DNA of 35,023 bases from Phoronis australis (Eukaryota > Phoronida > Phoronidae): NCBI GenBank assembly GCA_002633005.1, contig NMRA01000833.1, positions 77,663 through 112,685 of the forward strand, given 5' to 3'. The position numbers and the translations under genes are program-made. The notes below the pieces were generated by a model. That model was not told where the DNA came from. It saw only the letters and a program-made list of their open reading frames with translations, and did no database searches. The first letter of the stretch is position 1; each line of letters starts with the position of its first letter. This document shows positions 9,790 to 21,597 of the stretch, one piece after another.

Positions 9790-11145
9790 ACTTAACACAT
9801 GTATAAGCGGGTAATTTGGATTTTGATTAATTCACATGCAATACACATAGGGACACTATTTTATTAAGTACTAGTCCACGAGAGCACCAGCCATGAGCGG
9901 CAAGGTGGGGGTCAGCCGATTTTAACCAAATTTGGCACATAGGTAGTCCTATGGGATCTATAAACAGCGGTAAAATATTTCCTCAAAATTTTGCGTTTTT
10001 CTAAAGTTATAGGCTCAAACACATTTTACGGCTTCGCAGCCATGTTTTCACGGTATAAAAACTGTCCAGTTTTAACTGTTCATATTTTTCCTTGAATGAA
10101 AGCTATTGATTTATTATTCACTTGGCATTGTTTAGTGGTGCCTGTAGATTGTTACACAGATGTCTTGAAACACGATTCCGATTTACCACCCTCATTTAGT
10201 AGTTTTACTACACTGCCCCCCGTTATGCCATTTTGAGGTTGTGTTCAGTACACTGCTGTACCAAATCTGCCCCCACTGNTGCCCCAAGTAAATACCTATC
10301 CTTCCTGATCAGTCTACGTAGAGTCTCTCAGACTGCTGAATAATTGGGTAAAATTCTAGAAAAGAACTGAACCAGTTCCAGAAAGGATCTGATCCCACTC
10401 ATGCATGTACATGTACGTCGTCTTGCGGTTGTAATCGCCTCAACTTAATTGCCTGACGCATTAAAGCCCGTTTTACTTACGTCGTTCCCAAAATGTTTAC
10501 CTCTGTCCAGGGCTCCAAGCTGGTTTTTGAAAATAGGGTGTCCAAAATGGGGTCTTCAATGTTCCAGAGCGTCTGTGCTTGCTTTACACCCACCCCCACC
10601 ACCTTTCTCTAGGAACCCCCCCACACAGATTTTTTTAAATAATGCCCAAACAGCCCCTGTATTGAGCTTTTTTTACTGGAATGTACGTGGTCCACGGCTT
10701 TCACGCCTAAACTTAGGAAAACAGCCAAATAGCATACCAAGCAAAGATTAGAAATGTTGGTTTGAACAGTGGGTGCACTATGTTTTTGGTAATCTCAACC
10801 CAAATTGGTGTAATTAAGTTTATCATATCTTTATAAGGTGATATACATTTATTGAAAAATACACAGAACACAAAAAGACATAATGACAAACCCAGAATCA
10901 TATCATCTTAATTAGCTTCTGTGCTATGAGTCATTAGAGCTGCAATTACAGTACAAACACAAGGAAATGCACAGTTGATATGTGGTTTATATTTTGGCAA
11001 CAGGTGTCACTGGGGTTTCAAATCAAAACAATTTGATGCTCATTCAAAAAGCATGACAGATGCGCAAACTCTGCTGAATAGTAATATTCTTGTTGCACAA
11101 TATATTCTTTTAAATAATGACAATTATTTGTTCTTTTAAACAAAG
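9790..11145. other. Interrupted zone inside the gypsy relic; N at 10279
   Basis: Between the integrase and reverse-transcriptase remains there should be about 0.75 kb of RT connection and RNase H, but 1.7 kb is present and I cannot read those domains. The zone contains a contig join at 10279 and pyrimidine-rich low-complexity sequence at 10565-10625. It also has a LINE-tail-like segment near 10841-10880. The open frames at 10449-10751 and 10713-10901 have no gene support. Confidence 0.4.
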
Positions 11146-11198
11146 GATGAAAACCAAGAATTTACAGCTCTGAAAGACCAGTTTGGAGTTACACTAAG
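11146..11198 (+). CDS. Candidate internal exon
   Basis: The acceptor TTAAACAAAG precedes 53 nt reading DENQEFTALKDQFGVTL plus two bases, followed by a consensus CTAAG/GTACGT donor. The composition looks protein-like and on this strand it cannot be part of the minus-strand gypsy relic. No neighbouring exon could be joined to it, so it is only a suggestion. Confidence 0.25.
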
Positions 11199-11489
11199 GT
11201 ACGTGCCCCTGTATATAGTACTGAACTATGATTGGAGACAAGTCCACTGAGAGCTGACGGCAGTGATCCAAACCTTGCCAACCAATGGTTGACAGGTTTC
11301 GATTCTCAATGCTTTGAACCTAGTTTAAACATTGCAACGTTGGAAGTTGAGTTGAAATAGCCAGCACTCTGAAATGTTCGGATGTCACCTTTCTTAACTA
11401 CAAGATTTTCACAAATTAGATGTGCCTCGTTCATTAACGTCCTAGTAATTTGAACTTTCTATCAAAGAACGGAGAAACCCTGATCGACA

Positions 11490-12340
11490 GTGGACGACGA
11501 AATAATTCATTGGACATCGTTGTAGGAGCGTTCATATTAGGACTAGGACCTTCGCTGCATGAAACCTTGCCTCTGTCATACGAAACACGCTTTTGGTTCG
11601 GTTAAGTGTGAGCTCACATTCACGCAGTCTACCTAAGACTTAACGGTATGCTCCTAACTGCTATGAGCAATAATATCGACCGCAATGTTCTGTTCACCAA
11701 GACAACATTTTAGTACGTCTTGAATAATCTATTGGAACCGTTCAGCTATTCAATCTCTTGTATCGAAAAATATCACGAACAAAGACAAACTTTGTGATCT
11801 CTCTATTTCCCTCGTCTAACCGAATTTGGTGAAATCACAATTTTTAATCTAGTTTACCGAATACAGAGCACCATTAAAATGTTGCATGACTTCTTGAACT
11901 GTGGTTCGTGATTTATAGCTTCGTTCACTCGGGGCGTATCAACGCATACGCGCATGCCATTACTCTTGGACACTATAACTTATGGTAGCAAGTGGGTATT
12001 TGGTTCACCTACTACACTCCGCGTCTAATAGTTCGTCTAACTTTAGATTGACATCGTTGCGTAACGCAAACAGGCCTAACTGATTTTTCAACCTGAAACT
12101 TATTTTGAAAATCTTTCAATTTCCCTATACCTGAGAAAACGTCAGGGAATTTAGCGCAGATGTCCTGACCTGAGAGTGCGTTAACTTTGATCTGGTCTGA
12201 TAGGCCTACTCTTAGAACCCCTGAAGTACATGTAGGATGGCGCTACCGATCATCCAAAGCAGTATTGGTAATAGATTGGAGTTCACTCCAGGAGTAAAGC
12301 GTACATGGTAGAGCTAGCGCTATTGGATAAGCTATATCGA
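11490..12340 (-). pseudogene. Ty3/gypsy reverse transcriptase relic (same element as the integrase)
   Basis: In several frames on the minus strand I read FPDVFSGIGKLKDFQNKF and VEKSVRP near 12060-12150, the usual start of gypsy RT. SKSNGMRVCVDT and RVNEAI near 11930-11965 follow, then VQEVMQHFNGALYSV near 11870-11905. Further on are IFRYKRLN near 11755-11785, IIQDVLK and NIAVDIIAHS near 11670-11735, and RECELTLNRTKSVFRMTEARF near 11560-11620. The catalytic YVDD-type box has become VDII-like. Stops and frameshifts occur every 50-100 bp, so this is an old copy. Faint aspartic-protease-like wording may precede it up to 12340. Confidence 0.85.
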
Positions 12341-12743
12341 ATGAGTGTTCTCGGGCTTAAAACAAGATCGATTGGTGTCTTTCAACGCATACATGTACAA
12401 AAACCGAAAATTAGTTGAAGGTTGTTTCGATAGCCAGGGCTGAGAGACATAAATGAAGTTCCAGGTACGACAGGGGGCAACATTTCGAAGTGCCGATATT
12501 CCGAAAAGCGACGACTGTTCGACTCGCAAGTAATATATCAAGTTTACACCTCCGTGACTTTCTTTATTCTCGAAGCTTGCTACAGTACATGTATGTATCT
12601 GACATCAGAAATGGTAACCTGCAAAAAATATTTAACTAGTGTTGCAGAAAAAGAAAGAAATCATTGAAGCACTGCTAATTTCGGCGGTACCGATAAAATA
12701 GCAACTTCTGCTGAACTAAAAAACATATTCAACCGGGTGCTTT
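12341..12743. other. Unassigned, possibly gypsy protease/gag remains
   Basis: The 69-codon frame at 12332-12541 (minus) lies where protease sequence of the gypsy element would be expected, but no DTG-type motif is legible. I see nothing else. Confidence 0.25.
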
Positions 12744-12963
12744 GTAATTGGTGATGAATTAACGTTTAAACGTTTTGATGAACGCTGCTACAAAAAAGCA
12801 TCTTTCACGTTTTGTGCAAAAAATGTAAGGAGTTAATAGTCAACATGGAAATGCGCTGTGTGATGTTCTATATTACAACCCGACAAAAAGTGAAGCTGTT
12901 GTGGAACATGCTACTCAACAGCCTGTAGACGCAGCCATGGCTTGGACATTCGCAAAAATTTAG
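12744..12963 (+). pseudogene. Coding-like relic of unknown family, broken by stops
   Basis: Two consecutive open stretches in different frames read VIGDELTFKRFDERCYKKAS (12744-12836) and HGNALCDVLYYNPTKSEAVV then AMAWTFAKI (12841-12963). Both look like protein rather than random sequence but are separated by stop codons. I cannot name the family. It could be a transposon-borne or host-gene relic. Confidence 0.25.
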
Positions 12964-13332
12964 GCTGGATTTTTTGACGTGGATTAATGTATCAATCTGT
13001 CCACTCAAACAGCACAACTCTCTCACTTATGACCACAGCAGATCCGCCACTGGTAAGTACTCTAATGCTGACAAAGGGAGATACTTTAAAGTCCAATCAT
13101 TCACGAAAGTCACCCACGGCAAAGAAAACTTGTCACCCACTATGAAATGAAATCACAAATTAGTCCTGATGTACGACCAGATAATAGGTACAACGCCTTG
13201 TGAAAGACTTGGAATATCTATGATTGCATGTCACATTATTTTTTGACATTCGATGAAGTTCTTCTGGGATAGCTATAAATCTAAAGCAGATGTATTTTCA
13301 AAATGATATCAAAAACCTTACAAACACTTTAC
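12964..13332. other. Unassigned stretch
   Basis: No gene, repeat or promoter was recognised between the coding-like relic and the candidate exon at 13333. Confidence 0.3.
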
Positions 13333-13496
13333 CTGTAAACTGGGAGGTACATGTAGATCGTGCTCCAGGGCGAAACCGCACAAGCTGCCCCGTTTTGTCA
13401 AGGCACTGTTCTACAAAATTTCTGGGGCGCAACAGAGACCACGTATTCGATGAAGCATCAGCCCCCCTTGAACAGAGCGACCCACTTCTTAAATAG
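13333..13496 (-). CDS. Candidate internal exon, 54 codons
   Basis: On the minus strand ATGTCTCCCCAG precedes a 164-nt open segment ending TTTACAG/GTAAAG, both good splice sites. The frame reads YLRSGSLCSRGADASS, later LLRPRNFVEQCLDKTGQLVR and ends STCTSQFT. It enters after two codon bases and leaves after one. The candidate first exon at 14181-14361 leaves after one base, so a linking exon would be needed. I do not recognise the protein. Confidence 0.3.
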
Positions 13497-14180
13497 CTGG
13501 GGAGACATGTCAGTATTAGAAAATCCTGAAATAACAATGTCAGCTAAATCAAATTCGTGAAAGTGGCATATTTTAGTTCTCGGGCGATCTACGGTTTGTC
13601 AGCCACACACGGCATCCGTTGTTTTAGCTAAAAACATCTTAGTCCTTACACGTACATACAATATCAATTTTCAATACAACTACAGGCAAGACTAGCCTAA
13701 TTTTTACTGTGCCACCCTCGTCCAAAAATATTCAAGTGCCCCCATCACCCAAAAAAAGAGTTTACCGTTCTTAGTTGCAGTCGTGCAATGCAATCAGCGT
13801 GCTTAAGCCAAAAACATACTTATGGAGCAAATTTACCCACAGCCACAGGACCACATCATCTCAAATCTATTAGTTAAACTCAATGACAAATGTGTGTGTT
13901 CTGAACGTTGCAGGAGAACCTATATGGCTATGGGTGCAAAATCAAGACGATTTCAATGCACCAGTTGACTCAAGTTAATCAGTCCTAGCTTGTCAATGAA
14001 TATTTTAAGTGCCAATGACTCCGGGCACGGCCCTAAAATATTCTTGTAATCAGCGAATCACAATACCTCCGGGCGGAATGTGAGCACTGAACTGCAGCCG
14101 TGACGGAGAGCATTTCAAACTGACAAAATAGACAAGGCTTCTCATGATTAACAAGTATCTTAATTAGAATAAGCACTTAC
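13497..14180. other. Unassigned stretch, possible intron
   Basis: If the flanking candidate exons belong together, this is intron plus at least one unseen exon. No repeat or domain was recognised. Confidence 0.25.
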
Positions 14181-14361
14181 ATGTAGAAAGTGAGGCTTTG
14201 TGCACGACTCCACTGGTTCTTGTAATTGTAGCGTTTGCAAACATATCACTGCGAGCCCCCAGACTTCCTGACTGATGCCGTAGAGCTCTCAGTGTTTCCC
14301 ACCGTTTTTGCATTGTGTAGCGCTCCCCAATATGGCGCCATACTGACAGAGCGAGCTCCAT
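14181..14361 (-). CDS. Candidate first coding exon with arginine-rich N-terminus
   Basis: The ATG at 14361 sits in GAAACATGG, a good initiation context, within a CpG-rich patch on the minus strand. Sixty codons follow: MELALSVWRHIGERYTMQKR, then WETLRALRHQSGSLGARSDM and ATITRTSGVVHKAS. The segment ends at a perfect GTAAGT donor (14175-14180). The arginine-rich, acid-poor stretch with an RHQS-type motif resembles a mitochondrial targeting sequence, though only loosely. No downstream exon is proven, and the match to 13333-13496 in phase is incomplete. Confidence 0.35.
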
Positions 14362-15374
14362 GTTTCTGGGTCCTGCGCGCCCCTGTATTCGTACGGATAT
14401 TGAGAAATGAGAGTTTTTAGCCTTTGGAACCTTCTCTCACTAGATTGGCAGACATGAAACACACGAAGTCAAAACGGAAAAAATCTATTCGTTGGAAAAG
14501 CTTGAATCGATGTAGACAAAACCTACGTGAATCACAGGTGAAGGATTTCTGCAGGCCTACATGACAGTTTGTGAGAAGGAACTGTTTCTACATTCAGTCA
14601 TCACATAGACCAGAATGGACGGATCAATTTGAACGAACATTATAGCCAGTGGTGTGTTCGGAGGGGGCACATAAATCAACAAAATAAGAGACAATGAACA
14701 GAAACAACTCGGCGTAATAAGAAGCAGGAGATTCATCAACATGTCTAACAATGTAAACGTTATTGAAAAACGCAAAAACGAGCCATACCTGAACAGCACA
14801 CCTTCACCAGGTTTAACTACACGTCGCTCTTTTCTTAAAAACCAACGTAAATAAGTGCTAATTTCAGTACTAACTAGAACAGAGGAATCTACTGATAACT
14901 ACCAAATGTCTCTCGAATGACGATTGTGTCCTTGAGCAAAGCACCGAAAGTGCATTTTTCCAGTAGACTTGGTTGTTTAAAACGAGTACCGTCATGAGAG
15001 GGGAATGATCAGGAGGAGCTGAAAGGCTCTGGCGCTGACGCACGTAAACCGTAAGGGACAGGTCCAGTGACTCGTGAAAGTTTGCTTTACGTAAGATGTA
15101 ATGCACCCAAGTTAAACACAACTGTGTCATTTCATGAGACACTTAGACATGTTTAGATTGTACGGAAAAAAGATTACTGGTGTAACTGAGGTGGCACATC
15201 TTTGCCATGGGTGGGAAGAAGCCGAGAGAAGTGAGATCAGGTTGGGTGGTTTGTCAACAACCAGTATAGTTAGCCCGGCAAAGACATCCCGCTGTGAAAT
15301 TTCAAATGGAATTGATTGATTCCATCTGAGATTATTTGAATTACTATCAGAGGCATCGATTAGTGTTCTTTCAT
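14362..15374. other. Unassigned stretch
   Basis: Several minus-strand open frames (14557-14799, 14870-15142, 15127-15477) lack splice or domain support, and the last overlaps the tandem array. I see no further structure. Confidence 0.3.
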
Positions 15375-16385
15375 CGTAATTGGGATTTCCCCAATGGTTT
15401 CGATATATTATTTTGTCTATTTCCGGAATTGTCTGGCATATAACTCTTTGTGACATGAGTGGAGTGGCCCTGAACATGTTTCAGTTAATTTCAATAGCTT
15501 CTGGTGTGTTGGTCTAACTCACCTCGGAGGTTTGGGCTTGTCTGGCTGGGGTATCCCGCCACGGAATTTGTCTGGCAAAGTTCGTCATGACCCTTGGTTT
15601 CGTGTTGAATATTTTGCAACTGGATTCATGTGGTTACATGAACCTCAGGTGTTGATTTAGTTCAGTTGTGGGACGCCATTATATTTTGTCTGACACACAA
15701 CCCACCACCTAAATGGTTTGGCATGTACCAATTGTGTCATGTTGAGTGATGCAGAACGTTATGCACTTGGCTTCAGCTGGTTACCTGGAGGGTCGTTCTA
15801 GTTCAAGTCTGAGGATTGGGAGTATCTGGCTGGGTTAACACACCATCGAATTTGCCAAGCAGTCTTCCTTCATGATGCACGTGGTTATGTTGAATATATT
15901 TTCGGATGACCTAGCTCACTTTTGGCACCCACTATTTTTGTCTAGCAGGGCTCCCAATCATTGAAGTTGTCTGGCGAATAACTACTTCGCCACGTGCAGT
16001 GATGCTGGACGTTACTTGGTGGGATGGGCTAGCTCAACCCGGAGCTTTGGGAGTGTCTAGAGAGGGTAATCTTCGCTGACTTTTTCTGGCAGTGCTCATT
16101 CACGATTCATTGTTGTATGTTGAAAAATTTGTAACCAGTTTCTGGTGGTTATCTCTTGAGTTCATCTAGCTCAATTTTTGGCCTCAGTTAAAACCGTCTG
16201 GCTGATGTTTCCCACCTCTGAAATTGTCTGGCAGTGGATAATACTGATACAGTGAATTGAGTAGTAGGTGTCGCAGGTATTTTTAAGTGGTTACCAGAAA
16301 ATTTGATCTATCTGAATTTTTGAGTGTCATTCCCATGGCTCCCCTGACCATACCCACCAAGGCAAACCTGTCAGATGGACATTTC
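15375..16385 (+). repeat. Diverged tandem array, about eight monomers of 115-148 bp
   Basis: A core resembling GAANTTGTCTGGCAG recurs near 15425, 15563, 15711, 15848, 15963, 16078, 16220 and 16364. A second core resembling CTAGCTCAA-TTTGGGAGTGTC recurs near 15514, 15657, 15798, 15911, 16029, 16166 and 16308. Both series have the same spacings, alternating between about 115 and 145 bp. The monomers are highly diverged, so the array is old. No reading frame is shared between units. Confidence 0.75.
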
Positions 16386-19300
16386 CTAGCACTGGTATCA
16401 AAGAAATTTAGTTACCTTTACGTGCCAAAATACCTTAATTTTTATACCAGAAAGTCAACTTAAATTTAATGGACCAACGATTTTCTTCGGGGTATGGAAT
16501 TTAATAAATATGGACCGGAATTTCAAAAACCCTGCGAAACCTCTGACTAAGAATAATGCAACATGAACAAACCGTCTCATTTGGTCCATCTCGCATCACC
16601 TTCATCCGGAACCCATTCCGTATGTTCCGATACATACGCCATCTGTGATATCAATCCTTTCAAACTTAGATACTTACTGCGGTAGCTATTAGTCCGTTTC
16701 GGTGGGAACACTGGCAAGTTATTATGTTTATACATTAGTATAATAGGCGTGTTCACTCCGTCATCTTGCCATTTGCCGCAACGGTTATCGGTAAAAAACT
16801 AGCGCCCCAAGCGGCGAATAAGCAACAATAATTTAGTGGCGGAGTCCAAACCATGTAAACACTGCTAAACCCATACTTTAACGACGTACGACGTGCAATA
16901 AAAGTACTGTGTGATTGAAAATGGATAAAATACGTGAACTAACATCATCTTTTAATGGAATGAGAATGAAAATGTGTGTTTTAATCAATATCAAAGACGT
17001 GTATTTGCTTTCATTCGCTTGAAGGTCCCTTCAAAATCCATCATGGTTTTGTTTCATGTCTGAGTTCTCAATAAGGCAAATTGCCGTTCCTCATAACATT
17101 TCAAACCTCCATGGACTACATAATTTTTGTGATTGTTCCTGGAGTTCCAGGGAGGAGTTGCTCCCAGATGCCAACAACGGGGGTAGAAGGTAGGAGTGCA
17201 AACCAGGTAAAAATCAAGTTGGCGCAAAATGGGTATTGACCCCCTCTGTGGTACATGGGAGGCGTGCTAAGCGGTTAAAAACCAATGGGGGTGTACCACA
17301 AGGGTGTTGAGCCGCGGCCATCGTCACACACTTTGGTTGCTAGACCCCCCTGACCATTGACAACATGTACTGAGGTGGTCATAAGATTTGGCACGTTTTG
17401 TGCATGCCCTCCCTCAAGGGCATTTTATTATGACCGGTGTCCCTGCCCCTGTGGTCATGTCACTACCATCCTGGACGTTGTTCCCAGCTCAACAAGTTCG
17501 TATTTGTTCACTAATCAATTCAACAGGCTACCAGCAATGCAGAAAATTGTTTTGTGCAGTGGGTGTTACACAAGTAAGGAGAAAGCAAGGCAATACATAA
17601 GTACCACAACATTGCAATCCATTCTGATGCACTCCCACATATAATTTAAAAACATTCAATTATTTCTTAGCTTACATATTAATCCCAATCTCCAAAAACG
17701 TACAAAATATCCGACACATACTGTACCAAGACAACAAGAAAATCCGTCCAACGTTCTCACTCCCCGTTAATTCACTAGTAAACAACAGCTCTTTTCACCA
17801 AAGAAATGCGTTACAAATAAAGCTGAAAAGTAATTTACTCAAAGCGGTGTTTGTCATCAACAAGCAAACTGAATCGGAATCCATAGCTCAGCAAAAGTGG
17901 AGCAAACCAACATGACCTCTGCATATTATGAGGCTGTTCTGAGATCAGTGTAGAGAACACAAGAGCTGAGAAAATGTATTTCATCCTTTATGCATGGAAC
18001 AGTAAAAAATCACACATTCAATCGCTCCTTAATAGGAGTAGAAACACCAAAATTTCTAGTTTACACTTTCAGCAACAAGACTCCGCATCTGGAGTGAGAC
18101 AATAAAGACTTTTTTCTAGAAATTGTAAAATAATAAATAATTTTTTTATAGTTTTTTGCAAATAATTTAGCTTGTGTTTGATCAAAATTTCAGCCCTCCA
18201 TTCAGACTGGGAGAGGTCATTCAGTTTCACTTTGGCTCTCTCCAAATTACAAGGTAACCTTTCATAAAATGTTGGAATCTTATGAACCATTGTAGAAACT
18301 TAAAAAAACATGTTTGTCCTTTCTACACGAGATGGCCCAGTAAAATACCTGCTTTGTGAGATTATAATCAAACATACAAATACATGTACAATAAAGTCTA
18401 GTCCAGAGTCGAAATGATACATAATTTGCGGAGAACTTTTTGGTGGATTCGTGACATCAAATATTGTTGGCATTGCATTCCATACCGCCATGTTCTTCAT
18501 ACAAGCATCCATGAACATGGAGTCCTTGAAGTGACGAAAACATAACTTACAGTTCTTGGACTACTGGCCCGGGTTGCATCTCTGTTCATAAGGTCGGCTC
18601 CCAGCGCTTGCACCTAACAAGTCTCAGTGAGAGACGTAGGAACAAACCTCATACTCACCAGGCTCTTAGAAGACTGGTAGCCAAGAATACACTATACTAC
18701 AGAAGTCCTGTCATACTCTGCTGCGATAGAGACAAGATCATCTTTGTGTAAATTAAAAAACTAGACTGAAATGTTGACCCAACGATGATTTTAAGGCCGC
18801 GCCCCGCATCATTTCCGCATACTTAGGTTTTCGTTGAAGCACTGGTGTTGCTTAACTTGGGCCAACTGGTTCATTAAAATAACGTTGATTTTTTCACCAA
18901 CACCCACAGATTCTCTAACTTGACTCATAGATAGATTTGAGGCCCTGTGCCTGTGACTGTGGCCGTGTCACCGATCATATTGGCCCGGGATGGCCATGGG
19001 TATGTTTTTCTAAGGGTGACTTACATGCAGAAATTTTTATTTGGAATACATGAACTGCAAATATCCAAAAATGCTGAATAACATATCGTTAATCATAGCC
19101 CTTCCACCAGCAGCCTGGCTGTGAAGTAGTAGTCTACACTGTAGACGAGAGTGGCCGACAGGAACTGACTTGTCTTCCAACCGTGAACAGAACAGATAAA
19201 ATTAAATGCAAAGTATCATATTATTGAATTACAAGTCCTTTACCTTTTTTACAGTTCTTGTGTTTTAGTGGCTGGATTTGAGCAACTTCTTGCGCTGCAA

Positions 19301-19918
19301 AAAGCGCCCTTTGGCATTGATCTCGCGCATCGTAGTTAACCGTTGCTTATTCGCCAGTTGGATGCGCTAGTAGTAGCGATAACAGCTCCTATTGTACAAC
19401 ATTCCTTGTTTATAGTAAAGATTTTAAACTACAGTGTGTAGTTTTATTTTCATCTATACATTAGATGTCGCCAGTAGCGTTCTGTTCAGCCAACTTAATT
19501 AAGTAGCGTCCTGTTCGTCTTTTGTCAATTATTGTTAATATTTAGTTTATTATTCCGTCTTTGTTTTACCATACACTACAGTTACTGCAGCTGCTTATCT
19601 TAATTATTTTACGTTCTTAGGGTGGTTCTTTACTCCGTTTTAAGCAAAGAGGAAACCCGCATAATCCGCAAGTTCGCACTTGCATCTTGACATAGAAATT
19701 AAATTTACAGGTTCGAGTAGAGCAATGCACCTTCTGTCGTTAATAAACAATGGATGGGACTTCACTTTCGTGATCTTAATAATCCCACAACTCAAATTTG
19801 GGTGACTTTCTCTCCCAATTACAACAAATCCATGCCAGTCTATTCCAGTACAGATTCATGTTATTGCTTCTCTGTCGTCGGATGGTAATGATGGGGTTTT
19901 TTGATGTCGGTGGAATAC
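16386..19918. other. Long unassigned stretch
   Basis: The overlapping frames at 17357-17644 and 17388-17600 have no domain. A 45-bp segment at 16782-16826 is repeated in inverted orientation at 19340-19386 (TTATCG, then CTAGCGC, then GGCGAATAAGCAAC), suggesting a small dispersed repeat. No promoter, exon pair or large repeat was recognised. Confidence 0.35.
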
Positions 19919-20028
19919 CTTTGGGCCACGATGTACATGAGTACAGGATTGAAGTCCTTCATCTTGAAATAATACAGAAATTTCAAAAATACTTCTGGCG
20001 TTGTTGCTTTGAGATTTGTCTTCAGGCC
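19919..20028 (-). CDS. Candidate internal exon
   Basis: TTATTGAACAG precedes 110 nt ending CCCAAAG/GTATTC on the minus strand. In the phase starting at the acceptor it reads GLKTNLKATTPEVFLKF then LYYFKMKDFNPVLMYIVAQ. A second frame is also open across the exon, so the coding phase is uncertain. No partner exon was found. Confidence 0.25.
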
Positions 20029-20762
20029 CTGTTCAATAACAGAATAACATTCCACCAAGAGGTAACGCAGCAAACAGCAATTTTATTTCAGACGACAACA
20101 TTCGTGTCAATGGTAGATACTGGGCAAAGAACCAGATATGTTAATTCTAAGGAATCATCAATTCATACGTTAAACCACCACCAAAATTGACAAACAGACG
20201 ACGTTATAACTTGGAATGAATTCTCCACTTTGTATGTCGTTGTATGGCTTTCATCACCTCTTCGTCATGGAAAAGCCGCCAAGACTACAAAGATAAAATG
20301 CACTTTAGTAAATGAAATCTTCTTTTGCGTTCTAAGGGATAACTTTGTTATGGAGACTCACAAAATCATATTTCAAAATCACTGATGATAACACAATCTC
20401 ACAGTATGTGGCTTAAGACAATGTACAAATCTTCGTAATCATGTTAGTGTGTTTCTCTCAAAAAACCTTACGTGTAATTTGTCACCGAGATAGTCGCAAT
20501 TACAAGCAAAACACGTGACCACATTAGCTTCCTTAGCGTCAACGAAACTCTAGCCAGGCTCCGGTCACCATCACCGCTCTAATGTTAGAGTGTAACTAGT
20601 ACACGTTTTCTACAAATGCGATTTATGTTAGTTCAATGACTTCCTGCTCAGTGAAATATACACCAATGGTTGTGTCCCAACGAATTACGTGCAGAATGAC
20701 AAAATCACGCCTCGTTGAAATTCGTGTGAGTATCGTGCAGATCATTGTCACACTACCTAAAT
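20029..20762. other. Unassigned stretch
   Basis: I see no gene. The 139-codon plus-strand frame that begins at 20636 is rich in histidine and threonine and is partly the complement of an acidic minus-strand frame. Confidence 0.3.
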
Positions 20763-20906
20763 TTACAATTTATGAACCATATATACATGTAGTTCTGATA
20801 CTGAGTATTTACTGTCATACTCACTGTCATCATCACTATCTTCATCATCATTATCGAGTTCTCTTAACACGTCGTCGTTATCTCTTTTGCTCAACGCTAT
20901 TCTCAT
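20763..20906 (-). pseudogene. Acidic ORF fragment, possibly a piggyBac-type transposase N-terminus
   Basis: An ATG-started 47-residue frame on the minus strand contains SKRDNDDVLRELDNDDEDS followed by DDDSEYDSKYSVSE. piggyBac-family transposases often begin with such a D/E/S-rich stretch around a VLREL-like motif. A TATGCAG acceptor-like site lies just upstream. No DDE domain follows, so at most this is a small relic. A host exon is the alternative. Confidence 0.2.
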
Positions 20907-21452
20907 TTCATGTGTTTGATACACGCCGTCACCTGCATATAAATTATCACAAAATAATACATGAAAACTATGAACCTACACAGACCCATATAACAAAATG
21001 CAAAAGCCCATACCCGGTACTCATTGCAACGACTACATGGCACTGGAGATTTTAAATGTCCAATAACAACAAGTTGCATACAAAAATCCCATTCCGCTCT
21101 GGTTTGCACACCTTTTTCGGTTGGCAATTTTTTTCAAAAATTCACCTTAGCGTGGCTTTTTTGGCAGTCAGGTTGGCTGAGACGGTCAAAGACAAGTCCA
21201 TTCTATTTTCATAGAAATTAAAATGTCTACATGAAATTTGAACCCAGGTTCAATGCAATCGACTTTATGCAAGCATGCAGTCAAGTAACTGCGAATTTTC
21301 TAAGTTATCTAAGCTGCTTATTATTTACATTCGCATATTAAAAAGGCTCCAGAGTATAGACAAGCGTTTGTTTGTTATTTGGATATTATTTTGTACAAAG
21401 TCAATTATTTGGAGTCTAACAACTTTTTAACGAATCCGTTGGTATCGTACAG
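20907..21452. other. Unassigned stretch
   Basis: Minus-strand frames at 20903-21127 contain a few CxxC-like pairs but no recognisable domain. Nothing else is seen. Confidence 0.25.
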
Positions 21453-21597
21453 GCAGTATTGCACGAAGACAAACGTCTTCAGTGCTGCACATTTCTGTAC
21501 TTTGAACTACGCAAAGCCGATGTGCTTATCAAGTTGATGCCGCGCGGGCGACATCAACGTGGCGAATTTAAAGTTAAGAGAAAACGATGTTATTCAG
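21453..21597 (+). CDS. Candidate internal exon, basic protein
   Basis: Between TCGTACAG (or, for a shorter exon, CTTCAG at 21482) and TATTCAG/GTGACC, the frame reads CCTFLYFELRKADVLIKLMP and then RGRHQRGEFKVKRKRCYS. It is open for about 70 codons including flanks and ends at a good donor. The acceptor is weak and no partner exon was identified. Confidence 0.25.

Noticed and set aside
19798-20190. 130-codon plus-strand open frame
   Set aside because: It starts on TTG, shows no domain, and overlaps a more exon-like segment on the minus strand.
20636-21055. 139-codon plus-strand open frame
   Set aside because: Its composition (histidine- and threonine-rich) is explained by being the complement of an acidic GAT-rich stretch. 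It has no domain.
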